Below are positions 16,137 through 24,532 of a DNA stretch of 45,134 nucleotides, piece after piece. The stretch is from Nannocystaceae bacterium (GTDB lineage Bacteria > Myxococcota_A > Polyangia > Nannocystales > Nannocystaceae): the NCBI GenBank assembly GCA_019694555.1, contig JAIBBS010000053.1, forward strand, positions 1 to 45,134. The letters are read 5' to 3'. The translations under genes and the position numbers were made by a program. The notes under the pieces are model-generated. The model searched no databases, was not told the DNA's origin, and saw only the letters and a program-made list of their open reading frames with translations. Each line of letters opens with the position of its first letter. Position 1 is the stretch's first letter.

Positions 16137-16751
16137 GTGTCGACGCTCAAGCCGCCGCAGGCCGCGCCCGATCCCGCAGCGATGCTCGACGAGCTCGAGG
16201 CGGACATCGAAGCCCTGCGCGTGCTCTACGACAAGTACTTCCTGGGCATCGAGCGCGCCGCGCCGACCCGGCCGCGCGATCGCCTCGACCGCAAGCTCCG
16301 CACGCTCGAGGGCGTGCACCTGAGCTCGACCGCGTTGCGCTTCCGCCTCGGTGGCCTGCGTGCGCGCTACATCGCCTACGCGCAGTACTGGACCCGCATC
16401 TTGGATCAGATGGAGCGCGGCGTGTTCAAGCGGGACTCGATCCGTGCCGCGCAGCGGACCGCGGCGGCCGCGACGGAGTCGCCGCGCAGCGCCGCGACGC
16501 CGTCGGAGCCGGCACCGGCCGCCGCATCCGCGGCGCTGATCGATCCGGCGCACGCACGCGAGGTGTTCGACCGACTCGTCGCGGCCAAGCTCGCGCTGGG
16601 CGAGGCCACCGACGGGCTCACGTTCCCGGCGTTCTTGCGCAAGCTCAACCGCGAGGCGCCCAAGCTCTCCGAGCAGCACGGCGGGGCCGCGCTGCGGTTC
16701 GAGGTCGAGGTCAAGGGCAACAAGGTGCGCGTGCGCGCCCGCGCCGTGTGA
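16137..16751 (+). CDS. Conserved hypothetical protein, MXAN_5187 C-terminal-domain-like
   Basis: 204 residues, GTG start, no signal peptide or membrane segment. The N-terminal half is helical and charged (DELEADIEALRVLYDKYFLGIER), with a motif of the form LRFRLGGLRARYIAYAQYW and RILDQMERGVFKRD. After an Ala-rich linker (residues about 100-135) a second helical unit follows: AREVFDRLVAAKLALGEATDGLTFPAFLRKLNREAPKL, ending in a beta segment RFEVEVKGNKVRVRARAV. This arrangement resembles a myxobacterial family named after MXAN_5187; I recall it from memory and the function is unknown. A GTG start right after TAGCAT suggests a near-leaderless message. Confidence 0.75.
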   Translation: MSTLKPPQAAPDPAAMLDELEADIEALRVLYDKYFLGIERAAPTRPRDRLDRKLRTLEGVHLSSTALRFRLGGLRARYIAYAQYWTRILDQMERGVFKRDSIRAAQRTAAAATESPRSAATPSEPAPAAASAALIDPAHAREVFDRLVAAKLALGEATDGLTFPAFLRKLNREAPKLSEQHGGAALRFEVEVKGNKVRVRARAV

Positions 16752-17018
16752 TCGCGGGATCGCGTGGCGGTTCGACCCAGCGCGCCGGGGGACCTTCGGG
16801 GCGCCTGCGGCCGGTTTCGCCAGGCAAACCGGTGCAATCGCGCGCGCGGGCCCTTGCACACCCCGGCTGCAGTGACCCATGATGCCGCGGCAACGGCCGC
16901 CCTGCGTCCGCTGCGGGTTCGCTCTCGTGCCGCCTGCAGAGCGCCCTGAATCGCACTTCCCGAGGGCACGTCACACCGGCGCGCCACCCAACCCGGGCGG
17001 CAAGGACGCACTACGACC
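16752..17018. other. Intergenic region with inverted repeat and possible promoter
   Basis: No gene is seen in these 267 bases. A perfect inverted repeat CCGGTTT (16811-16817) / AAACCGG (16826-16832) with an 8-nt loop could terminate the upstream gene or be an operator. TTGCAC (16854-16859), an 18-nt spacer and CATGAT (16878-16883) are a possible promoter for the next gene. AAGGA at 17002-17006 is a plausible, somewhat distant ribosome binding site. Confidence 0.35.
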
Positions 17019-18146
17019 ATGACCCGTCTTCCGCGCTTCTCGATGGTGAGCCTCGCCGTGCTCATGGCCTGTACGGTGAAGAGCTCGTCGAGCTCCAACC
17101 CCGATGCCGGCAAGTACGACGACTACTACGCCGAGGTGAAGGATGGCGATGCCGGTGCCGCGTCGGGTGGTGGCGACAGTGCGAACAGCGACGATCCGGA
17201 CCGGCCCAAGCCGCGCACGATGACGTCGACGCAGGGCGCGGCCCCGCGCAAGGGCAAGCCGCTGTCGGCCCGCAAGCCTCCGGTCCCCGGTGGCGGTGGC
17301 AAGCCGCGCACGCGCCCGACGCTGCCGCCCACCGAGGTGCTCGCGTTCGAGGGCTTCCATCCCACCAACGCGCCGGCCGGCAGCATCGTCGAGATCTTCG
17401 GCTCGGGCTTCGGCAAGAAGGGCAACACCCGGGTGCTGATCGGTGGCAAGGCGCAGGAGACCGTCGAGATCGGCGACGGCCACATGCTGATCCGCGTGAA
17501 GGAAGGCTCCTCGGGCCCGATGGTGCTGATGCAGCGCCTGGGCATGAAGCCGGGCCGGACCAAGCGCACGCCGGTGTCGATCAAGTCCGAAGCGGTGTTC
17601 AACACCCTGCCGGTCGACGGCGGCTTCGGCAAGCCCCGCACCGACGTCAACTTCGGCCTCGTCGCCAATGTCTACGACATCGGCAAGGAAGTGACCGAGC
17701 TGCCCGACTTCAAGGAGCTGGCGGAGCCGGTCGCGACGTTCGCGGTCGACAACCTCGACGTGCCCGCGGGGCAGTTCAGCGGCAAGTTCGTGGGCCGCAA
17801 CGGCGACCTCACGCAGTGGTTCGCCATCCACTTCCAGGGCTCGCTCAACGTGACCGCCGCCGGCACCTACGATCTGTGCCTGCTCGCGGGTGACGGTGCG
17901 CAGCTGTACCTCGACGACAACCTCGTCGTGAACAACGATGGCGTCCACGACAGCACCGAGAAGTGCGAGAGCATGGGTATCGAGCCCGGCGAGTACAAGC
18001 TCGACGTGCTCTACTTCCAGGCCGCCGCCGGTGAGCGTGGCCTGCAGCTGCTGTGGGCCAAGGATGGCGGCGAGAAGGTCGTGATCCCGCGCGAGAACCT
18101 GTTCCCGCCCGAGGCCGCGGCGGTGCAGGCGATGGCGCGCAAGTAG
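17019..18146 (+). CDS. Lipoprotein with IPT/TIG and PA14-like domains
   Basis: 375 residues. The signal peptide ends in LAVLMAC, a good lipobox with the lipidated Cys at residue 18, followed by Ser-rich and acidic linker, then a basic Pro/Gly-rich stretch. At about 105-170 an IPT/TIG fold is suggested by HPTNAPAGSIVEIFGSGFG and TRVLIGGKAQE. At about 245-365 a PA14-like beta-barrel is suggested by WFAIHFQGSLNVTAAGTY, the acidic DGAQLYLDDNLVVNNDGVHD turn, and YKLDVLYFQAAAGERGLQLLW. Both folds are found in surface adhesion or carbohydrate-binding proteins; a binding role at the outer membrane is inference. A strong stem follows directly at the stop codon. Confidence 0.85.
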   Translation: MTRLPRFSMVSLAVLMACTVKSSSSSNPDAGKYDDYYAEVKDGDAGAASGGGDSANSDDPDRPKPRTMTSTQGAAPRKGKPLSARKPPVPGGGGKPRTRPTLPPTEVLAFEGFHPTNAPAGSIVEIFGSGFGKKGNTRVLIGGKAQETVEIGDGHMLIRVKEGSSGPMVLMQRLGMKPGRTKRTPVSIKSEAVFNTLPVDGGFGKPRTDVNFGLVANVYDIGKEVTELPDFKELAEPVATFAVDNLDVPAGQFSGKFVGRNGDLTQWFAIHFQGSLNVTAAGTYDLCLLAGDGAQLYLDDNLVVNNDGVHDSTEKCESMGIEPGEYKLDVLYFQAAAGERGLQLLWAKDGGEKVVIPRENLFPPEAAAVQAMARK

Positions 18147-18213
18147 TCCGCCGCCGCTTGCGGCGGCAGTCGGACCGACGGCGGGTCCGGGGCGCAGGCC
18201 TCGGGCCCGTCGG
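18146..18213. terminator. Double hairpin terminator between convergent genes
   Basis: The first stem, GTCCG-CCGCCG-CTTG-CGGCGG-CAGT-CGGAC (18146-18175), begins at the last base of the stop codon. A second stem pairs CCGACGG (18175-18181) with CCGTCGG (18207-18213). Together they separate the PA14 lipoprotein from the leftward lipoprotein gene. Confidence 0.7.
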
Positions 18214-18232
18214 CGTTTCGGCGCCGCGACGC

Positions 18233-19534
18233 TCAACCCGGCTGGGGCAGGGCGCAGCGCACCCGCGCCAGCTCGGCGCTGTCGTTGGTGCGCACGAGGA
18301 ACGCAGCCGGCCCCGCGGCATCGACGGCGACGATGGCGGCGTCGGCCGCCCAGCGCGTGGACTGCGACTGCGACGGTGCGTCGGGGAAGTACTTGAGCAG
18401 GTCCCAGGTGCCGTCGCGCAGTTCACCGAACGCGACGTCCTGGTCGAGCTGCAGCAACGTCATCGCCGGCGAGAGCTCGAGCTCGCCGGAGCGGTCCTCG
18501 AGCGCGTCGCCGGCGATCGCTGCGCGGGCGAAGACCGAGGCGCCGTCGGTGCCCACGAACGTCACGTACGCGGCTTGGCCATCGAAGGCGATGCTGGCGC
18601 GGACGTCGTCGCGCGAGGGCACGAGCGAAGCGTTGGCGCGGACGTCGGCGCGCACGCGCCCCTCGTCGAACAGCAGCCGCACCAGCAGCAGGTCGGTGGT
18701 GGTGATGGGGTCGTCGCCGTCGGCGACCTCGCGGAACACCGCGAGCGCCATCTGGCCCTGGTCGAGCTCGTGCTGCAGCGCGCGCACGCTCTGGGTCGGG
18801 TAGTGCCAGTACGCGAACGCGGCCTCGCAGGCCTGCAGCTGGTCGGGTGGCAGGGTGTCGTCGCAGCCGGGCTCGATCGCGATCGCGCGACCGGGGTCGA
18901 GCGGGTAGCGGGGTGAGAGCGCCTCGTCGAGCGGCGTGGGCACGATGATCGTGCGGAAGTCGTCGCTCGACGGTGCGATGGTGAGGGCGTAGGGCGAGCG
19001 CTCGGGCCCCAGCAGCGCCAGGGTCTGGAACCATGACGACGCGTCGCACGTGACCACGCTGCCGAACACGTCGACGCCACAGGGCACCGGCACCGCAGCG
19101 AGGTTGCCCGACGAGATCACCGAGACGTCGGCGTTGGCGTCGAGGCGCGCGACAAAGAAGATGCCGACGTTGCGCTGCATCAACCACGCGACGCCCGGCT
19201 CGGCACCGGCGATCAGCGTGAAGTCGCCCACGGTCGCGGGCGGCACGTCGAGCGGGATGTCGCGCGCGACCGCACCGCTGGCGTCGAGGTGGACCAGCCC
19301 GACTTGATCGAAGCCGCCAGGCTGCCGGCGCAGCACCAGCAGCCACGCGGCGCCGGTGTTGGCGTCCGCGGTGGCCGCGACCACGCTGTGCCAGTCGCGG
19401 TCGGCGAACAGCGACGCACCCAGCGGCGCGACGTCGACGCGGTTGCAGTTGCTGGCGACGTCGAGCTCGATCGGCGGCAGATCGAACGAGTCGCACCCGC
19501 TCGAGAGCAGCAGCACCAGGCCCGCGCGCCTCAT
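18233..19534 (-). CDS. Hypothetical lipoprotein, coupled to bioA
   Basis: 433 residues. The signal peptide is short (RRAGLVLLLSSGC), with the lipidated Cys at residue 14. The rest is mainly predicted beta with repeated hydrophobic strands separated by polar loops, such as AAWLLVLRRQPGG, VAWLMQRNVGIFFVARLD, and RASIAFDGQAAYVTFVG. The repetition could suggest a beta-propeller, but no repeat consensus is clear. Two Cys-containing stretches (PCGVDVFGSVVTC and CDDTLPPDQLQAC) look like possible disulfide pairs. The ATG at 19534 overlaps the bioA stop (ATGA), so it is translated from the bioA message. I do not recognise the family; the link to biotin may be accidental. Confidence 0.7.
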   Translation of the reverse strand: MRRAGLVLLLSSGCDSFDLPPIELDVASNCNRVDVAPLGASLFADRDWHSVVAATADANTGAAWLLVLRRQPGGFDQVGLVHLDASGAVARDIPLDVPPATVGDFTLIAGAEPGVAWLMQRNVGIFFVARLDANADVSVISSGNLAAVPVPCGVDVFGSVVTCDASSWFQTLALLGPERSPYALTIAPSSDDFRTIIVPTPLDEALSPRYPLDPGRAIAIEPGCDDTLPPDQLQACEAAFAYWHYPTQSVRALQHELDQGQMALAVFREVADGDDPITTTDLLLVRLLFDEGRVRADVRANASLVPSRDDVRASIAFDGQAAYVTFVGTDGASVFARAAIAGDALEDRSGELELSPAMTLLQLDQDVAFGELRDGTWDLLKYFPDAPSQSQSTRWAADAAIVAVDAAGPAAFLVRTNDSAELARVRCALPQPG

Positions 19535-20877
19535 CCGAGCACCTCGTCGATCGCCGCGCACGTCACCGCGGTCAAGGTCGCGATCGCGTCGGGCTCGAGG
19601 CACAGCGGCGGCATCCAGTACAGCGTATCGCCCAGCGGCCGCAGCAGCACCCCGCGCGCGAGCGCGGCCCGTCGCAGCGCCAAGCCGATGCGGCCGTCGT
19701 CGGGCCGCCGTCGGTGCGGCGCCAGCGTGAACGCCACGATCGCGCCGCACTGCCGGCTCGCGACCACCGCCGGGCACGACTGCGCCACCGTGCGCTGGGC
19801 CTGCGCGAGCGCGGCGATGGTCGCGTCGACGGCGGGGCCCAGTCGCGCGCGCAGCAAGCTCAGGCTCGCCTCCGCCGCGGCGGTCGCGATGGGGTTGCCG
19901 CAGAACGTGTGGCTGTGGGCGAACGCGCGCTCGGGCGCGCCACGGAACGCCGACTCGATGTCCGCACCGATCAACACGGCCGACAGCGGCAGCGCGCCGC
20001 CCGACAGGCCCTTGCCCAGGCACAAGAAGTCGGCCGTGGCGCCGCTCCAATCGCTGGCGAACATGCGGCCGGTGCGGCCGAACCCGACCGCGATCTCGTC
20101 GGCGATGACGTGGATGCCCAGGGCCCGCGCGCGCTCCACGATGCGGCGGTGGAAGCCGACGCCGGTCATCCGCATCTGTCCGGCGCACTGCACCAGCGGC
20201 TCGATCACGATCGCCGCGAGCGTGTCGGCGTCGCGCTCCAGCAGCGCCAGCGCCCGCTCGCATGCGGGATCATCGGCGCCCGCGTCGCCGTGCAGCGCGT
20301 CGTGCTGGTGGCCGCGCAGCTCCGGGGTCGGCAGGAACAGCACCTCGCGCAGCAGCGGCGAGAACGGGGCGCGATACACCGGGCTGCCGCACAGCGCCAG
20401 CGCGCCCAAGGTCTCGCCGTGGTAGCCGTGCTCGAGCGCGGCGAAGCGCGTGCGTCGGCCGTCGCCGCGCTGCTGGTGGTATTGCACGCTCAGCTTGGCC
20501 GCGATCTCGATCGCGTCGGACCCCGAGTCGGCATAGAAGACCCGGCCGAAGCCGGGCCCGGCGGCGTCGAGCAGGCCGCGCGCGAGCGTGACCGCGGGCG
20601 CATGGGTGAAGCCGGCGAACATCACGTGGTCGAGCGTGCGCGCCTGCGTCGCGATGGCCTCGATCACCGTGGGCTCGCAGTGCCCGTGCACCGAGGTCCA
20701 CCACGATGCGATCGCATCCAGGATCCGCCCGCCGTCGGCGCGCTCCAGCCAGGGGCCGCGCGCGGCACGGATCGGGATCGGTGGCAGCAGCGCCGCGTCG
20801 TCGAAGTGCGACGCGGGGTGCCACAGGGTCGCCTGGTCGGCACGGACGAGCGCGTCGGCGGCTGGCACAGTCGCCAT
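19531..20877 (-). CDS. bioA: Adenosylmethionine-8-amino-7-oxononanoate aminotransferase (DAPA synthase)
   Basis: 448 residues. BioA is a PLP enzyme that transfers the amino group of S-adenosylmethionine to KAPA, giving DAPA in biotin synthesis. It has the class-III aminotransferase features: LWHPASHF, WWTSVHGHCEP, YADSGSDAIEIAAKLSVQY, DEIAVGFGRTGRMFA with the cofactor Asp, and LCLGKGLSGGALPLSAV with the PLP Lys; SHTFCGNPIA follows. WHPAS and the overall pattern favour BioA over other class-III enzymes. No other bio gene is present in the window. The start at ATG 20877 is 7 nt after a TAGTCT box. Confidence 0.92.
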   Translation of the reverse strand: MATVPAADALVRADQATLWHPASHFDDAALLPPIPIRAARGPWLERADGGRILDAIASWWTSVHGHCEPTVIEAIATQARTLDHVMFAGFTHAPAVTLARGLLDAAGPGFGRVFYADSGSDAIEIAAKLSVQYHQQRGDGRRTRFAALEHGYHGETLGALALCGSPVYRAPFSPLLREVLFLPTPELRGHQHDALHGDAGADDPACERALALLERDADTLAAIVIEPLVQCAGQMRMTGVGFHRRIVERARALGIHVIADEIAVGFGRTGRMFASDWSGATADFLCLGKGLSGGALPLSAVLIGADIESAFRGAPERAFAHSHTFCGNPIATAAAEASLSLLRARLGPAVDATIAALAQAQRTVAQSCPAVVASRQCGAIVAFTLAPHRRRPDDGRIGLALRRAALARGVLLRPLGDTLYWMPPLCLEPDAIATLTAVTCAAIDEVLG

Positions 20878-20884
20878 CGGTCGC

Positions 20885-20890
20885 AGACTA
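20885..20890 (-). promoter_or_regulatory. -10-like box TAGTCT for bioA
   Basis: On the minus strand TAGTCT ends 7 nt before ATG 20877. Confidence 0.4.
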
Positions 20891-20977
20891 CCAGGTCCGC
20901 TCGCCGTGCACGGCCGGCACTCGGCCGCGCGGCCTCGCGGCGCCGCGTGTCAGGGCGACCCGTGCGCCGCGGGCCGG

Positions 20978-20991
20978 CGTGGGCGCCCACG
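20978..20991. promoter_or_regulatory. 14-bp perfect palindrome between divergent genes
   Basis: CGTGGGCGCCCACG is a perfect palindrome ending 11 nt before the TATGCT box at 21003, about where a -35 would lie. It could bind a dimeric regulator of the bioA or EGF-like gene. Confidence 0.35.
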
Positions 20992-21002
20992 CGACGATCG
21001 GG

Positions 21003-21008
21003 TATGCT
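21003..21008 (+). promoter_or_regulatory. -10-like box TATGCT for EGF-like lipoprotein
   Basis: TATGCT ends 6 nt before GTG 21015 (and 15 nt before a second in-frame GTG at 21024), predicting a leaderless or nearly leaderless message. Confidence 0.5.
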
Positions 21009-21014
21009 CGGCTG

Positions 21015-21695
21015 GTGGATCGCGTGGCACGCCTGCTCGGGCTGTTCCTCGGCTGCGCCGCGACGGCGTGCTTCGTCGACATCCCGACCGACGATCCGGT
21101 GCCGTCGGCCTGCACCGCGCGGACCTGCTCCGAGCACGCGTACTGCAACGACGGCGACTGCTTCTGCGACCCGAACTACGTCGGCAACCCCGACGCGCTG
21201 CACGGCTGCCAGCCCGCCGGCGCGCTGTCGCCGTGCGAGACCACCTGCGGACTCAACGCGTATTGCGACGGCGGCAGCTGTCGCTGCGCCGAGGGCTTCG
21301 TCGCGGTGTGCGGAACCGGTGACTGCACCGCGACCACCTCGCTGTGCGACGGCACCATCGACTGCGCCAATGCGGCCGACGAAGACGTGCGCGTGTGTTT
21401 CGACGGCGAGGTGCAGCAGTGGTCGATCGTCGACGACTGTGACGATGGCCGCGCGATCTCGTGGCGCCTGTTCTCGCAGGACCGCGACTGGATCTGGCCC
21501 GGCCCCGACGACACGTTCTCGACCGCGTCGGCCAGCGAGTCGATCGAGTGTCTCGTCGGCGAGCTGATCTGTTTCGGCGGTGCCGCGGGGACGCGCAGCT
21601 GGGGCGTCGGGCTCGACGGACGGCTGGAATGCGAAGATTGCTGTCAGCCTTGCAGCGCGACATCGGTCGAGCTCGAGCCGCTGACATGTTCGTGA
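21015..21695 (+). CDS. Cys-rich lipoprotein with EGF-like and LDL-receptor-A-like motifs
   Basis: 226 residues. A short signal sequence (RLLGLFLGCAATAC) with a probable lipid-bearing Cys precedes two EGF-like units: CSEHAYCNDGDCFCDPNYVGN and CETTCGLNAYCDGGSCRC, each with the six-Cys, Gly/aromatic spacing of EGF modules. An LDL-receptor class-A-like segment follows, SLCDGTIDCANAADED, with the C-DGx-DC-DE calcium-cage pattern. The C-terminal half is rich in acidic residues and more Cys. Such modules are common in animal extracellular proteins and known in myxobacteria as predicted secreted proteins. A role in surface adhesion or binding is inference. A hairpin (CGATCGC-AGC-GCGATCG, 21728-21744) lies downstream. 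GTG 21024 is an alternative start. Confidence 0.85.
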   Translation: MDRVARLLGLFLGCAATACFVDIPTDDPVPSACTARTCSEHAYCNDGDCFCDPNYVGNPDALHGCQPAGALSPCETTCGLNAYCDGGSCRCAEGFVAVCGTGDCTATTSLCDGTIDCANAADEDVRVCFDGEVQQWSIVDDCDDGRAISWRLFSQDRDWIWPGPDDTFSTASASESIECLVGELICFGGAAGTRSWGVGLDGRLECEDCCQPCSATSVELEPLTCS

Positions 21696-21727
21696 CAGCG
21701 AGGCTGCGCACTCGCGCGCCCGAAACG

Positions 21728-21744
21728 CGATCGCAGCGCGATCG
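21728..21744. terminator. Terminator-like hairpin
   Basis: CGATCGC-AGC-GCGATCG forms a 7-bp stem 33 nt after the stop of the EGF-like gene. The loop is only 3 nt and no T-run follows. Confidence 0.45.
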
Positions 21745-21897
21745 TGGCGCTGTTGCGGCGCTGCGTGGCGTCCAGGTGCGTCCCCGCGTCGCGGGCGCGC
21801 ATTCTCGACACCCCCGGTGGACGCGCACCGTCCCGGGTGGCATAGTCCTCGTCGACGTGCGACCCGTCGATGGACGGGGCGCGCGCTGTGTCGATCC

Positions 21898-22359
21898 ATG
21901 ACGGAGATCGCTCAACTGTTCGAGTCGGCATTGCGCGCGAGCCTCTCGCGCGCGGCGATGAACACCCTGGCCCAGATGCCGCCGACGACTGCGTTGCGCG
22001 AGCTGCTCGAGAGTGACGCGGGCGAGGCGCTGCGGGCTCTGACACTGCGCGAGCTGGGGCTCGCGTTGCAGCAGGCCGGCTATCAGTCGCGACGCGGCAG
22101 TGCCAGCACCGGTCGGCGGCGCATGGTCGAGTCGCCGGGTCCCAGCCGCAGCGCGCAGTGGGAGGAGAGCCGCGAGGAGCGGGTCTTCCGCGAGATCCTG
22201 GCCGCGCTCGAGCACGAGGCGCTCACCATCGGCCAGCTGTCGAAGAAGCTCGGCGTCGACACCGAGGAGCTGCGCGGCTACCTCGCGTGGATGAAGAAGG
22301 CCGGCAAGGTCGTCAGCGCGGGCAAGGCCCGGGCCACGCGGTACTCGCCGGCGCGCTGA
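21898..22359 (+). CDS. Winged-helix-like regulator, first gene of signalling cluster
   Basis: 153 residues starting at ATG 21898. The N-terminal half is helical (IAQLFESALRASLSRAAMNTLAQ, LRELGLALQQAGYQ), then a Ser/Arg-rich linker, then a winged helix-turn-helix-like unit at about 95-150: VFREILAALEHEALTIGQLSKKLGVDTEELRGYLAWMKKAGKVVSAGK. Recognition helix residues would be DTEELRGYLAWMKKAG and the wing would be the VVSAGKARATRYS hairpin. This could bind DNA or sense an interaction as in some HTH-linked partners. It lies 17 bp upstream of the next gene and heads a cluster of five genes read in one direction, so it may control or sense the pathway. Its exact family is not recognised. Confidence 0.7.
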   Translation: MTEIAQLFESALRASLSRAAMNTLAQMPPTTALRELLESDAGEALRALTLRELGLALQQAGYQSRRGSASTGRRRMVESPGPSRSAQWEESREERVFREILAALEHEALTIGQLSKKLGVDTEELRGYLAWMKKAGKVVSAGKARATRYSPAR

Positions 22360-22375
22360 GGCGAGCAGGGCGACC

Positions 22376-22831
22376 ATGACCGCGCGCCCCACCGCCGATC
22401 GCGAGGTCCCGCGCGACACGCACGAGGATCCCGACGTGCTGCTCGAGCTCGCCGGCGCGCTCAAGCACGACTTGGGCAAGTACGTCGCGTGGCGCAGCGC
22501 GAACCTCGGCGAGGCCGAGTGGAGCGGTCCGCTGCAGCCGGCGTTGATCGAGGCGCTGTGCGCCGATCTGCTGCGCACACGCGACGCACCCGAGGGCGCC
22601 GAGTCGGCCGCGATGGTGTTCGCGCGCCTGTCGGCCCAGTGGCCGCGGCCGTGGCCGGACGAGCTCGCGGCGGTCGCGGCCGCGGTCGCGACGTTGCAGC
22701 AGCTCGAGCCCGCCTTGCACGCGCGCGACGGCGCCGCGATCGCGCGCGCGCGGCCCGAGATCCGCGCGGCGCAGGCGACCATCCGCAGCCAGCTCGCCGC
22801 GCTGGTCCGCCGGCTCGCGAGCGGGAGGTGA
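22376..22831 (+). CDS. Small helical protein with HDLGK motif (possible phosphotransfer protein)
   Basis: 151 residues, all-helical in appearance, no signal peptide. A single striking motif, ALKHDLGKYVAW, places His31 in a setting like the H-box of histidine kinases or HPt proteins (H-[DE]-L-x-K). The rest is Ala/Arg/Leu-rich, forming a likely helical bundle (LAAVAAAVATLQQLEPALHAR, IRAAQATIRSQLAALVRRL). It sits 4 bp before a receiver-AAA+ gene and in the same cluster as a kinase and a second receiver. A phosphotransfer role is therefore reasonable but unproven; an HD-domain phosphohydrolase is not supported because only one HD-like pair exists and no further metal ligands are visible. I do not recognise the family. 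Confidence 0.6.
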   Translation: MTARPTADREVPRDTHEDPDVLLELAGALKHDLGKYVAWRSANLGEAEWSGPLQPALIEALCADLLRTRDAPEGAESAAMVFARLSAQWPRPWPDELAAVAAAVATLQQLEPALHARDGAAIARARPEIRAAQATIRSQLAALVRRLASGR

Positions 22832-22834
22832 GCG

Positions 22835-24528
<1,694 letters not shown>

Positions 24529-24532
<4 letters not shown>

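Noticed and set aside
16854..16883. Sigma-54 promoter upstream of the PA14 lipoprotein
   Set aside because: TTGCA is present but no TGGCAC lies at the required distance; a sigma-70-type reading fits better.
22376..22831. HD-domain phosphohydrolase
   Set aside because: A single HD pair within HDLGK is present but no upstream His and no downstream Asp ligands are visible.
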